Of a stretch of DNA of 64,000 nt, positions 1-11,787 are shown piece by piece. A program made the position numbers and the translations under genes. The notes under the pieces were generated by a model. That model was not told the origin of the DNA, made no database searches, and worked only from the letters and a program-made list of their open reading frames with translations. Source of the DNA: Aquatica leii (lineage: Eukaryota; Arthropoda; Insecta; Coleoptera; Lampyridae); the NCBI GenBank assembly GCA_035610365.1, contig CM069439.1:6386001-6450000 (forward strand). Direction: 5' to 3'. Positions within the stretch are counted from its first letter, which is position 1, and every line of letters begins with the position of its first letter.

Positions 1-195
1 GAAATCGAAAAACTCAAACAAGTAACCAAAATCTAAGAACCTTTAAGCATTTAGGTAATCAAATTGCAAACCAAGCCAAACCGCTAAAATGGTAAAACAG
101 AAATTGATGAACTTCAAGAAGCAAACGACAATCTAACAAAGAACCACCACAGAGTTAGGTAATCAACTTGTAAACCAAGCTAAACTCCATAAAAG
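1..195 (+). repeat. Inverted flank of the neighbouring Penelope-like element, coiled-coil coding
   Basis: Two diverged units of about 104 bp, each containing a TTAGGTAATCAA..TG.AAACCAAGC core (from about 51 and 155). In translation they give heptad-like runs (EIEKLKQ, then EIDELQEANDNLTK). The first 30 bases match, on the opposite strand, positions 1679-1708, which lie just upstream of the Penelope-like element at 200-1750. The element is therefore bracketed by inverted copies of the same coiled-coil-coding sequence. This may be the tail of a second copy in the opposite orientation or an inverted terminal duplication. The left side is cut by the window edge. Confidence 0.45.
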
Positions 196-199
196 TGAC

Positions 200-1750
200 T
201 TAAGAAGAATTAATCTCCGTATATAAAGTATCGTGGCCGGGGGAACAGTTTGAGATCGTAATTACGGTTGAAGTTATTGAGGTGTTTGATAATTCTAATG
301 CTCTCTCGGATTTTTCTATTAAATAAAAATGGAGATTTCGCAACCACCGACGCGCGATCAAAATCTGTATTGTGGCCTGTGGTAAAATGATGTTCAGCAT
401 AAGTAGACTTAGAAATAAGCTTGTTCCTTATACAATTATCATGATCTGAAATGCGTGTGATGACGGAACGACTAGTTTCACCAATGTAGACTAAACCATA
501 TGAAAAAGAAATTTGGTATACACCTTGAAATAAAAGTGTAGAAAATTTGTTTTTAGAAGAATCTGAGTAATTCTACCTGTCGAGTTAAATATGAGTACCA
601 TTTTTACAGAAAGTTTCCCTAATTAGTCTGTGACCTTATAAATGTAACGTAAAACTCTAATTTCAAATTAGATTCGGTAGTAGAGATGTCCTTAGTTGTA
701 ACTATCTGAATTTCCCGCTTTAACAAGATTTTAGTAAGGTGACAGAATTTCGAGTTTAGATTCTTAGGTTGACCAATAAAAAAAGCGCAAAAACCATACG
801 TTCATTAACAGAACGTTTCTGTGCAGAATGATATAAAAACAAAGCATGAAACCAAAACCATTATTTTCGATTTTTTAGTGAATTTGTTATCTGGGCGTTA
901 GTTGTTTAGATGAACAAGAAATCTAGACAATTCAAGATGCTCATGGAACCAAACATTAAACGTGTCGTTAACATACCTAAACCAGACTTTAGGTTTTAAT
1001 ATCAATAATTCAAATGCAACCATTTTAAAATATTTCATAAAAATGTTTGTTCGTAAAACTTGTTATCAAATTAGAAGTAAGTGGATGGTAATAACTTATC
1101 AATAGGAAGAACCAAACTCAAATATTTGTTATTGTGTGACAGAATCTGTTAGACAATAATAATCTCTAATAGGAACCTTGTTAAAAAGTGAAGTGATATC
1201 AAACGCCATAAGATCTTAATGTTCCAACTTTATAGTTTCCCAATGTTGAATAAAATAATGAGAGTTAAGGATGTGAGAAGAGGTTTTACTTGTGAATTAG
1301 CAAAGAATGTTGGACAAAAACTTGTCTAGCTTGTAAATAGAAAATTGTATAGTACTGTCGATAGGTCGAAGAAGTATACTTTGTTTGTGGATTTTGAGAA
1401 GTCTGTATAAACAAAGTGGTTTTGAATCCGAGAGAGTAAGTCGTCGGAAAGTAGATTAGAAGATCGGATATCGAGGTTTCCACAAAGTCTATTTAAAACT
1501 AACTCTTTCTACTTACAAATGTTGAATTTAGAAACTTTAGATTATTCAAGAATTTTACAAGTGTAAGCTGTCTTTTAGAAGACTCAACAGCACATGTCTT
1601 TTTTAGCAACGCGATTTTAGTTTAGAATCTGGATTGGTTCGCAAGTTGACCTAACTCTTTAGAATCTCTTAGTTAAAGTTTGGTTGCTTGTTTGAGTTCT
1701 TCGATTTCTTCTACGCATTGATAAAGTCCCTTGTGAAACTGGGCAAAACG
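200..1750 (-). mobile_element. Penelope-like element, decayed: reverse transcriptase plus GIY-YIG endonuclease
   Basis: Read on the minus strand from about 1450 downwards, the translation gives the order of a Penelope-like retroelement. First comes an RT N-terminal block (LLKIHKQSILLRP, then TSSHILNSHYFIQ). Next is motif A (MAFDITSLFNKVP, near 1210) and motif C (KPKVWFRYVNDTFNVW, near 980; canonical FRYVDDTF). After a linker comes a GIY-YIG domain at about 540-200 (VYQIS..YGLVYIGETSRSV, then a conserved H/FNRKIRESI tail). There are several stop codons and frameshifts, and the catalytic Asp pair is YVND, so it is a dead copy. PLEs are endonuclease-RT elements that copy themselves by target priming. 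The family assignment is firm; the exact ends are not. Confidence 0.85.
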
Positions 1751-1924
1751 TTGTGAACTTTAGTTAGAACATTGACACGGCCGACTAAACTACTTTATTA
1801 TAGAAAATATTAAGACAAATTAATATATAGAGATACTTAGAGTAAAAGTATAACATATGCTTATTAGAGATAAATGAAAGTATACATTTGAAAATCTATT
1901 CAATTCATAAATAAGTCAATAAAT

Positions 1925-2580
1925 TAGCATCTATAAGAAATAGATATAGCAAATACTATCTCAGCATCCAAGAGGTCCACTGAAAACTTTTCCATTATCA
2001 ATTGTTTCTATCATTTTCATCAGCATAATCTTTTAGTAGTAACACTTCAGGGAATGAATTATCCCTTGATCCATGGAGTGTAGCTTTGAAATAATATTGA
2101 GTGGCATAAAAACCAATTTAATTTGGTTCAAGAGAACATTGGAATGTGCGGAAAAATTGTCAACTAAAAGAAGAATTTTTCTGTTGTTCTTCTTCAACTC
2201 TACACCCGATTAGAGTAGCTCTTCGGTAAATAAATTAGATGATATCCATGATTTGCTGTTTGATCTGTACTTGACTGGTAAGTTCTTGTTTTTGAAACAT
2301 CTAGAATTGGCTGATTTGCCGATAACCAACAGTTTTTGTTTTCTGTCCTAGACATGTTTGAAGCGGCCAAAGCTGTTATTCTAACTTTGAACATTTTCCC
2401 ATATACACAGCTTTCTCCTTAGAATTTCAATGTTTTATCAGGGATCACTTTGTAAAAAATGCCGGTCTCATCGACGTTGAAAATGTTTTCACTGTCATAA
2501 TTTTTGCAAAGATCAGGCTTTGAGTTTCGTTTTTTGGTTATGTCAAAGTTTTTGTTTATTATTGTATCTACAAGTATGAT
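1925..2580 (-). pseudogene. pogo/Tigger-type transposase remnant
   Basis: The minus-strand translation matches the DDE domain of pogo/Tigger transposases (DDE_1 type). It reads ENIFNVDETGIFYKVIPDKTL (first Asp, near 2490), then a GESC..GK..RITALAASNMS segment. After a frameshift come KILLLVDNFSAHSN (second Asp, near 2200) and KLHSMDQGIIHSLKCYY (third acidic region, near 2050). At least two frameshifts and several stops break it. No N-terminal CENP-B-like helix-turn-helix was found and the terminal inverted repeats are not recognisable. It lies directly upstream of the Penelope-like element and is unrelated to it. Confidence 0.75.
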
Positions 2581-2699
2581 TAGTATTTACACAATCGCAT
2601 GAAGTGTTTTATTGAAATGAAGCAAGCTGCATAATTTTATAAAACGATTTAATGACACAACCAAAAAAAATAACTAACATGAAATTGACAAGGTAAATA

Positions 2700-2962
2700 G
2701 TATTAAAAAATAATAAAAAATATCCGCGGCCGGCGACGTAGGTATTGGATCCTGTGGTCACTTGTTCGACGTGGGTCTCCAATAAAATGTTGGGACAAGG
2801 AGCTTCATCCACAGCATTCTTCTCCCAAACTTGACAACGGTGCCACCGGTTTAAATTAACACAAGGCGACTCTTCATGTCGCAAAAAACGGCTCGTATAT
2901 TCAACCGACAAATAACAAGTAAGTTCGTTCTTCGGGTTTGGGCGAGTATCGGAAAACATCAG
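2700..2962 (-). other. GC-richer block with protein-like minus-strand reading, unrecognised
   Basis: Within very AT-rich surroundings, about 2720-2960 is noticeably richer in G+C and its minus strand stays open (start at 2959). The reading has Cys, His and Pro spread like coding sequence (for example LSVEYTSRFLRHEESPC, then VWEKNAVDEAPCPN). It then runs into hydrophobic AT-rich residues that look like read-through. I do not recognise the family. It may be a fragment of an unrelated transposon or a processed gene piece. Confidence 0.25.
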
Positions 2963-5900
2963 GAAGCAACAAAAGGAAGGGGTATGGTCGGGATATCTGT
3001 AAATTTAAATATAAATCCAAAACAATTAGATTCCCAAAAAATGCGTATCTAGCATTAAGTATAACTTTTTTCCCAATAAGGTATTACAACATTTCTCAAA
3101 CTCTGATACATCTAACATGGTTTAACTAACTCTTTAAAGAATCTTTACTGTTTGTTTTCAAATTATTAAACAGAATACGATTAAAACTAAACCGAAATAT
3201 CTGTAGCAAGATTAGTTATAATAACAATATTACACTATGAAATAGAGAATAACCGCAAAGACGTGACCACACACTGTTAATATAGGCTGACATTTTTAAG
3301 AATTTTGCTTATTATGACATGTTCTAGTCACAATATCTGATTATTTGGCTACAATTTCATTGTATTTAGTGTGGATGTTTTGATGTAAGAACTTTTTTTT
3401 ATTACTGAGTTTCTATTAACAGTGGTTTTAGTTCTTTTATTTAATTAATTTTCGTAAAGTTAACCAAATATGTTGTAATCAAAACCGAGAAGAACTTATA
3501 GCAAATTTTGTAGTACGCGGTGAACTTTAATTGATGAAGTTTTAATTACACTCTAAGCAAAAAAAAGTAATTTTGTGATTTCCGGTGTTCACGTTTCTAT
3601 TTCGGTATTGAACATCTTACTTGTACGTTCAACTTATTAAAGTTCTTACTGCAAAACTCATTAGCGTTGTGCTTACTTTTCAAATTATTGCGGTCATATG
3701 TAAACGTCATTAGATGTTTTATAATTCAACGCACGTTAATGAATACCCGTTCTTTTATTTTATATCCGCCCACATTTTTTGAAACCATCTACATTGTATT
3801 TATAAACGCCAAATTAAATATGTATCATTAAGTTTAAGTGAGTATGCCACGCCTGTTACTGTCATTTGCCGTTTTTCCACTGCAACTTCATTTTATTCTG
3901 TTCCGGTATTTCGAATGCTAGCATTAAAATGCCCAATTTTGTACTTCCTGTATAATTTTACAACTAATGTCTCTATGATGTCCTAATGTTTCCGTCACTG
4001 TTATTGCAACTATCATAATTTAATCTGTAAATAGCAATTTTGGATTATTATGATAAAATTTGAAATGAAGCAAGTTTGATATTACATAATTCTGCATTAA
4101 ATTTTATTTTATTTGAAACTTTTCGGAAACTATATTATCGTATAAACCAAACTTTAGAAATTTTAAAAACTAGCACTATTTATTAAATATTGATATTCCA
4201 ATTAATTAAACAAATGTAACTAAAACACAACTAAAAAAACTATAATTAATTAATAGCATAATAACTTACTAAATGAATTTATAAAACACCATAAATATCA
4301 ATTTATGTACTTTTTTCTCTACCGTGTCGGGCGCTCTAAAAATTTCTAGAATATTATACTGTCATTTCCTGCAAACCGTTGTGTTTTAGAATCAGAAACT
4401 AAAACCGACTCCAATAGTATTCTTTGTGTAAAGATATTCAGAGAAAATGATTGGTTTTACAATAAAAACAAAAACTTTCCCTTCACATCTGAAAAGATAC
4501 TATTTTCTCGAAATTTATTATCAATTTCTAATAAAGGGTTTTTTAATGCGTTTATTGACATGTGTGAAAACCTCACATTGTAAACAATACAAAAATTAAC
4601 AATTAGTAACACATTACAAGATACCCATTATTGACAAATAATATTTTTTCTCGGTTACGAGACGGGCGGTTCATACAGTCAAACCCAGTATACACCATTA
4701 AAACTTCTGTTTGTCACAAAAAGTTTGTTTGGTTTTTTTTTAACGAGTGTACACAACCCAAAAGAAATCAATTGTGAATTGGTGTTAACCACACTTGCAC
4801 TACTGAAACATTATCTGAATCTAAATACGACGTATCCAACCACGTGACACTTCTTTAAACTCAGTTTGAGATTTTCTTCACAAAATTATTGAAATATTCG
4901 CATTAGGTTATTCAAATGTTCTTCAAACCATAAACACGTCGTACAGAAAAACAAACGCACGTCTTCGCAAGATGGTCTTTACCAAATGGCAAATACTCAA
5001 ACGTCCCAAAAGCGTTACAAAAGGCAGAGGGCATACAGAAACCGTTCTTCAAATCCAACGCCACGAACTACTGAAATCTCAGCATCGCTGTTTTTCTAGC
5101 TAACTTTGTTAAGCTGTCTGTAATCCACGATGGGGAAAAGTATCCACGTGTATTATAATTGTAGTAATTAAAATAAAACGAAAAAATGATTTTTAAAGTC
5201 TATGTTCCTAAATAAATGTAAAAATAAGTAAGCATTTCGATTCCTTAATGTTTGGAGTTTAACAATTAGTCGGAGTTGGAAAGCTTCAGGACTAGATTCG
5301 GTACTGCACATATTTAGGTATTAGACACTTTCATACTACTTTGTGTAAACTACCATAAAATGTGTTTTTTGTTTGAAAATATGCAGCAAGATAAATAGCA
5401 GTAAAATTTTGTTAAAAAAACAATACAATTGGGTATTCTCAAATGCAACAAAAAATATAACGAATCACTAGCCAAGAGTAAACAGTTTCACAAATAATTA
5501 AAATTAATTACCTATTTAAAAAGACAAAATTATTTTTAAGTTTTTGGTTAAAAACTTGTTAAAGCGTTCAAACACTAGTCACGATTCTAGGTTCCTTTTT
5601 TAATGCATCAAAAAAATCGCCATTTATAGATCAAAAAAATTTTATACCAAAATTACAAAATTGTGTCTTCGAGTTCAAACAATAAATAATACAAGATTAG
5701 TATAATACCAATTACAAACTACGTATAACGTTTACCAATAACTTGATGTTGGTGTTTATAATTGAAGCCATAATATAAACCAAGAGTTACTCAACTGTGA
5801 CAAACAACAAAAAGACGAATAGTCAGAAAAAGTCGTTTGTTCGCTGCAACTGTAAACCACAACGTACGCCGACACGTCCGCCATTGTTAAATTGCCAAAC

Positions 5901-7770
5901 CTACTACACGAGCTTTAATTTACTGTAAAAGAAAGTTATTAAAATTTGGAATTATTGCGGCATAACATAAACAATTTATTTAAATTTTTTGAGTGTGTAA
6001 TTATACAAAAACAGAAGCAACCAAAAAAAAACATTAAATAATATAATCGGTCACGAAGATCAACTAATTAAGATTTTAATTATTGCCTTTCATTAAATTT
6101 TAAATACGTTGGGAGTTCAAACTTAGTTGAAATATAAAAACATTTTAATTAGACGACAGTGTAAAGAAATCTTTTGTTTTCATTGAACGGAACTTCAGAA
6201 AATTATATACAATAAAAAAATTTTGTTTTTTATTGAACTCTTTTTCGACAAACTCAATTTGTTATTGTAACACTGCCAAAATATGTTTATTTACATAAAC
6301 AATTTTCAAATAAATTTAACATTTTGTTTTTTTTTACGTTTTGTTGCTTAGAGGCATTGAAGCTTAAATTTTACAAGTATTGGCAATTTTATAAATTTAC
6401 AATGCGATCCGGTGTACACTGTTTCTAGAATTCACAGCAGTTTGTATTTTATCTTTTTCAAAATCAAAATTTTAAAAACGTAAATGTCAGCGTTACAGCT
6501 ACGACGATATAGAACTAATATAATAGATTTAAGATTGAGGGCGTTAGGTATAGAGCAAAAGTTAGTAGTGTTTTATTAACTTTTTCAGTTGTAGTTAAAA
6601 TTATGTTCAATGTGCCACAAAACAAGTTTAGAGCACATTTAGATCAATCAAACTTAGTGCTTAAAATAATAGATTTATTAAACGGTAGACTGTGTGAATA
6701 ACTAAAACTTTGTAGGTAGAACTATTTTTTGCAAGCTCAACTTGTCAATTAGAATACCAGAAATTGTATGCTGCATATGTCAAAAAGTTACATATAGTAT
6801 ACTAATAGTATTAATTGTTAAGTAACTATGACAGTACAAACATAATATTGATAGAAAAAGAAGATTGTATAGGTAGATTAAGTAGTGCAGAAGAGTCGAG
6901 TCATAGGACCACGGGATTGATTCCAGAACACGTCGTGGAACCGTAAAAAATATTGATAAGCTTCAAGTTCCAAAACCAAGAGCTTTTTAAACAAATCTGA
7001 AGTTTTGTAGATAAGAAAGAAGATTCAAGAAGACAATTTATCATTTTTATAAGTAAAGCCTTTTGAAGAAAATACAGATAATCCATTGAAAACCTTACTT
7101 AAACCAGAAAAATATTGACAAAGTAAAGACAAGTACCAAACCAATGGCATTGACAATGAAGTATTACCATCTAATTATGACTCCTTTATTAAAATAGTCA
7201 AGAAAACCTACAAAAATTCCTCAAAGTTGCCAAAAACAGTACATACCAAAGTTGCAAACTAAAGATAAAAATTTTCTGGAAATCCACAAGCAACAGAATA
7301 AGACTTCTTAAAAGAGTTAGACAAACGCTTTTGTCAAAAATAGCAGAGAGCAAAACCTGAATAACAAACAAAACAGTTGCCGAGCTTGACGCACACTTCT
7401 GAATCTTAACGGCAATCCCATAACAGTTACAGCCAACAAAATAACACATTACTTCATAAATAACTAAAATGCCCATCATGCATGCTCTAATAAACCCTTT
7501 AAATCTAATTCTAGATGATCTAAATGACACCATACAGCTGAAAAAAAAGGAAAGAAAAAGCTACCTATCCAACGGAAATTCTTTACTATACTACACTTGC
7601 CCAACAGATCGAATAAAGTCCCTCCCACTAAAAAAAAAAGACTGACTTATGTTAAGTCGGATTTACATACACGAATAATAATGTACAACGTTTACTCAAT
7701 ATGCATACGTGTATTATTGGTTGTTTATACGGTAAACGGATTGTTCTTTATCCAAGTCTGATGTAGAAAA
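2963..7770. other. AT-rich intergenic DNA, no gene recognised
   Basis: Mostly A/T-rich sequence with no open reading frame longer than chance and no recognised protein similarity on either strand. The minus strand of 7198-7533 is open for 111 codons but reads as a hydrophobic low-complexity string and the plus strand is equally uninformative. Nothing further is supported here. Confidence 0.5.
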
Positions 7771-7789
7771 TTGTACAATTTAATAATAA

Positions 7790-8525
7790 CAGGTTTAACT
7801 ATAACTTCTAATGTAAGGTCTGTCTGCTACATTTCTTGTTTTACTTTAGTCATATACTGTATAGATTTTTTCCAATTATCTGCTGAAACATTTTCTATTG
7901 CTTCAAAAAATAGATTTTTAACATCTTGTATTTTTTGTAGCAATTTCCCCTTTCATTTGTGCCCATATTAATTAAATGGGATTCAACTCACAGTAATATG
8001 GTGGCAATCGTAGCAAAACTTGTTTACTGGCTTTTCCCATTTCCTCCACAACATACTGGAATGTTATTCTTGACAAGTGCTAAAAGTTCTACTCGATTTA
8101 TTTGTCAATCAATCTTGTATATCAAAGTTTTTAGTTGTGAAAGTTGGATTTTTTCTGCGATAATTATTAATACTATTACAGCACTATTTTCAACAAATCC
8201 TATATCTGATCCTTAGCACAATTAACCGTTTGCCTTTACCAGAAAGATGTCAAATAATCTAGAAATGAAGGCTTGCCGTGATGTTTGAATTGTTGTATGC
8301 TCCACGCTCTGAGATCATTTATTTTCAAGTAGCATGCTGTTGCGATATTTTTTATGCACCTATATAATAATGTATATTACAAACATCGCTTTTTATTCCA
8401 TCCGTAACATTATCTAATATTGGCCTTGACCTACGGTATACGTTCCGAGAATGTAGTACGTGATCTGTGTTATATTCAGCTAGCACTTTGTATACAGTAG
8501 TTACAGAAACACCTATGTTAATAAG
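7790..8525 (-). pseudogene. IS630/Tc1/mariner-type transposase remnant
   Basis: Read on the minus strand from about 8510, there is first a helix-turn-helix-like stretch (VSVTTVYKVLAEYNTDHVL, followed by a basic RSRP..D segment). After a decayed middle with GKGKRLIVL near 8235 comes the C-terminal catalytic block near 7980 (KQVLLRLPPYYCELNPI.LIWAQMKG) and a tail ending in SADNWKK-like residues. LPPY.CELNPIE...W is the classic third-acid block of IS630/Tc1/mariner DDE transposases common in insects. The glutamate itself is replaced here (NPI then a stop codon). The first two catalytic Asp blocks were not found, so there is probably an internal deletion. Terminal repeats were not located. Confidence 0.75.
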
Positions 8526-8577
8526 TAAAATTAATATAAATTCACTACGATACGTTTAGGAACTACCTGTTTGACTT

Positions 8578-8640
8578 TGTTCGCAAGTTTTATAGATACT
8601 GATCCATAATAATGTATCAGTTAATCTATAAAAATGTTGT
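8578..8640. repeat. Short imperfect hairpin
   Basis: TTTTATAGAT-ACTGATCC near 8589 and its inverted partner GTATCAGTTAATCTATAAAA near 8615 form a roughly 16-bp imperfect stem with a short loop. It lies just upstream of the mariner-type transposase remnant, so it might be part of that element's end, but this cannot be shown. Confidence 0.3.
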
Positions 8641-8917
8641 TTTGTCAGTTGATAGATATTTTAAAAGACATTATTTCTTACCATGATACAATAGCAGATA
8701 GTCTTTAAAGACATTATTTAAAAATAATAAATTACCGACACATAAAAAAATACTGAGAGAGAACGGTCTCAAACTGTAGCCGACTCGCTAAAAGAAATTT
8801 TATAGTATTGAAGCAACATGGCTGCCGTTATCGTAACACATTTTTACCTGCAACCGCTTATATAATCTACTTAATTCTGTCAGAAATTTTCCCAATCCTT
8901 ATACAGCATTAATAGAT

Positions 8918-9189
8918 ATAAAATCTTAAGCTTTCGCGGTTGTTATGTTTAAGATTATAAGCGACTTTCGGGTTACACCGCGTCGTAGTAAAACACCCAG
9001 ACTTAGGCTTGGTCATAGTCTCTTCTTGAGAGCCTAAACAAGAAGTAGAACTTGGCCTTTGCCGTATTGTAGTTCGTGAACCCAAACAAACTGACGTTTC
9101 GCAAGACATTACAGCTTGCATCTTCAGAGTGGTAAATGTCACAGTGACACTACGACGCGGTCTAAGCCGAAAGTCGCTTATAATCTTAA
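8918..9189 (-). mobile_element. Compact foldback insertion built from Penelope-like terminal sequence
   Basis: A 272-bp insertion lies between two copies of GCATTAATAGAT (8906-8917 and 9190-9201), which look like a 12-bp target-site duplication. Inside, about 40 bp at 8949-8993 and 9145-9189 are inverted repeats of each other (TTAAGATTATAAGCGACTTT and its complement, continuing into a CCGCGTCGTAGT block). The loop, read on the minus strand, is nearly the same as 22390-22535 downstream of the Penelope-like ORF at 21.3-22.6 kb; both translate as TTIRQRPSSTSC and similar. It is therefore a small non-coding derivative of that element's terminal region. Confidence 0.7.
9095..9130 (-). ncRNA. Hammerhead-ribozyme-like core (candidate)
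   Basis: On the minus strand, CTGAAGA (9127-9121; hammerhead box I is CUGANGA) is followed by TGCAAG, a nine-base loop and CTTGCG, a perfect GCAAG/CTTGC stem II. Next come GAAA (box II) and ACGTC. Penelope-like elements are known to carry minimal hammerhead ribozymes in their terminal repeats, and this lies in such sequence. Stem III would be very short and only about three stem I pairs can be drawn, so self-cleavage is uncertain. Confidence 0.4.
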
Positions 9190-9201
9190 GCATTAATAGA
9201 T

Positions 9202-11787
9202 TTAGTGGAAAACGTTAGAATAAAATCTAGCGAAAACCAAGTACAAATGACCGAGTGAAAATTCCTACGTTTGCTCGTTTCCCCCGAACTGTCAGCGATA
9301 GTGCAGGCGAAAAACCAGTGAAGGCGTGATTTTTACTTCGAATTATTATTTATAGCAAAAATGCGTAAATGTAACAAATTGTGTGATCAGAACGAAAAAT
9401 GAACCAGCTACTCATTACTTGCCTTTAATATTTCTTTTTTCCAGTAACAATTATTTTCCAGTTATATTTCTTTTATTAGAAATGTGGTTTAGACAATTCC
9501 AGACAGAAAAGTTTCTAAAATGAAAAATAAACCGTTTAAATAGTCATCACCCAAATGAGCAGCTTTTCCTCATTTATCTTGGACTTGTATTTAATTTATG
9601 CAACTTTTTGACTGTAAAAGTTAGTTTTTCTCTTGGTTTTGCAATTTTACAAATAAGAATAGGCACTAATATGTAACAGGTATAGTAAAAAACCAATAAA
9701 AATCTACAAAAGTCATTGAGGTAATAGTTACTTAAAGTATATTAAACTTATCGATTTTTGAAGAAGCTTTTGCAAAATTTTAAATCAAAATAACAACAAA
9801 AATTAATCAGGTATTCAAAAACAATTAAAAGTGTTTCAAAACATTATAGTACACAAAAGAACTATAACTAATCAATTGGTTTTAAAAATTGTTAAACAAC
9901 GTTATATATTGTACTAAAACAATTTAATATAAGATCTTAATGTTAATTCAAAGTGCCGCTTTCTTTAGCACAGTAGTATATCTTTTATTCATCTCTTAGT
10001 GTACCTAGTCCTTGTAATCGCTTTCATACGTTCGTTTAGTCTTCCAACACCTTTTCGAAAATGCAATTTTTAGAAGTCAGTTAACGACAAACAGACAGAT
10101 TCTTTATAGAACTTATTTGTTCATCGATTTAAATAAAAAAGCGAGAGATGGTAAAAACATTTTTAAAGTGCACGTACACTTTTGTGGTTAATGCACTTGA
10201 AGTATTTAAGTTTTAATAGTTTTTTTTGTAGTATTTACACGGTGAGAAACATAATGTAATTTTCATGGATTTCTAAAAGCCGATCTACAAACTTGTTTAA
10301 ATAAAATCTATTTAATGAACACAATAGCCCACCTAGGTCGATAAATGCTACCTGTTACAGTACAACCATGTCGAAAGCGTAAAAAAATCTTACACTTAAT
10401 TAAATAGATTAAAAATCGTTCACTGGTTATTTAAACGATTTTATTGTAAATTTAAACTTTTTATTATGACGCTTTTTGTTAAAATTACTATGTAAAATAA
10501 ACGCGAGCTTATAATCAACCAAACTGACAGGATTTAATCCAGAAAGGCGCTAAAAATACCGACAAATGAAAAGTAATTATACTAATGTTCCAGTCAAAAA
10601 GGCAATATTTTATAGTGATGCTTCTTTCTTCAAACATTTATAACAGAACTATAATAAGTTTCTTTTGAAGTGTTTGTGACCGCGCCGTTAAAAGCTTCTA
10701 TTTTGAATGCGTCGGTAAATTCTTCAAATTTTAATACCAACATGGGTAAACGCATTAATACATTTTATTAGTTTTTTTGTTCTGTCACACACGTAGATTA
10801 ATACATTAATTACATTAATTTGAGTGGGTCGGAGCATTAAATTTATTAGAAAAGCGAATCAAATCGCAAATGTTGCAATGTGGGGAAATTTACTAAAGCT
10901 CATTTTTCTTCGAAAAAAAATATAACGATTTGTGAAGAATAATCCTGTAACGTTATTAACTGGTTTAATTAAACTTTTGACACCTGCCTAATCTTGTTAT
11001 AAACACTAGAGTATATAATACCATCTATTATTGGGATCAACTTAGGAAGTTTATAACGCCTTTTTATAGATTCTATATTAAAATTTTGCCCTACTACCCC
11101 TGTAAAGGTACCTGTCTCTTACATAATGACTTTTAAATTGTTACGCTGTTGTTATATTAAACTAATAACCGGATGCTTTCAAGATTCAATTGAGCGTTTT
11201 CAAACGCAATGTATAATTTTGTTCACCTATACATAATTTCTGCCTTGTCTATAAATACGTTTTTGTTTCTTGTTAGATAATCTAATTATTTGGAAATCGG
11301 CTATTGCTTCTTTTAACGTTTACTTTCTTTAATACATCAAAATAGTACTTGAATAACTTATGGTTTTTAGTGATAAAAAAAACTGTCCTGAATATCAATA
11401 TATCAATATTATATCACATATCACAGTAGAAAGCATTAGACTTTGCTAATAAGTAAATAATTACATAATTAGACAGTTCAATTTTTTTAGATTGTGTATA
11501 CAGTGTGTCAATAAATTAAGGAATAAAATTCATTTTTGCTTATTATCGCTGTGTGGAAGAAAAGCTTAAACATGTCGATTTTATTGTTTTTTTTTCCGGA
11601 TTTTATAAATGTTAAATTTTATTTTTTAGTCGCCAATAACTTTTTTGAAATAGAACCCCCGTTATTAATTAATCAGAAATAAAAAGTACTTTTTTTTTTA
11701 AATTCATATGCGGTATTTAAAATGAGTCGTTTTAGAAATATGAAGAATCAAAAGTACTAAAATGATAACAATAATCAAACTTGACCA
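9202..11787. other. AT-rich intergenic DNA, no gene recognised
   Basis: No recognised coding or RNA gene. A TACAGTGTGTC-type sequence near 11498 resembles the ends of mariner-type elements, but no partner end was found. Otherwise nothing is supported. Confidence 0.45.
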
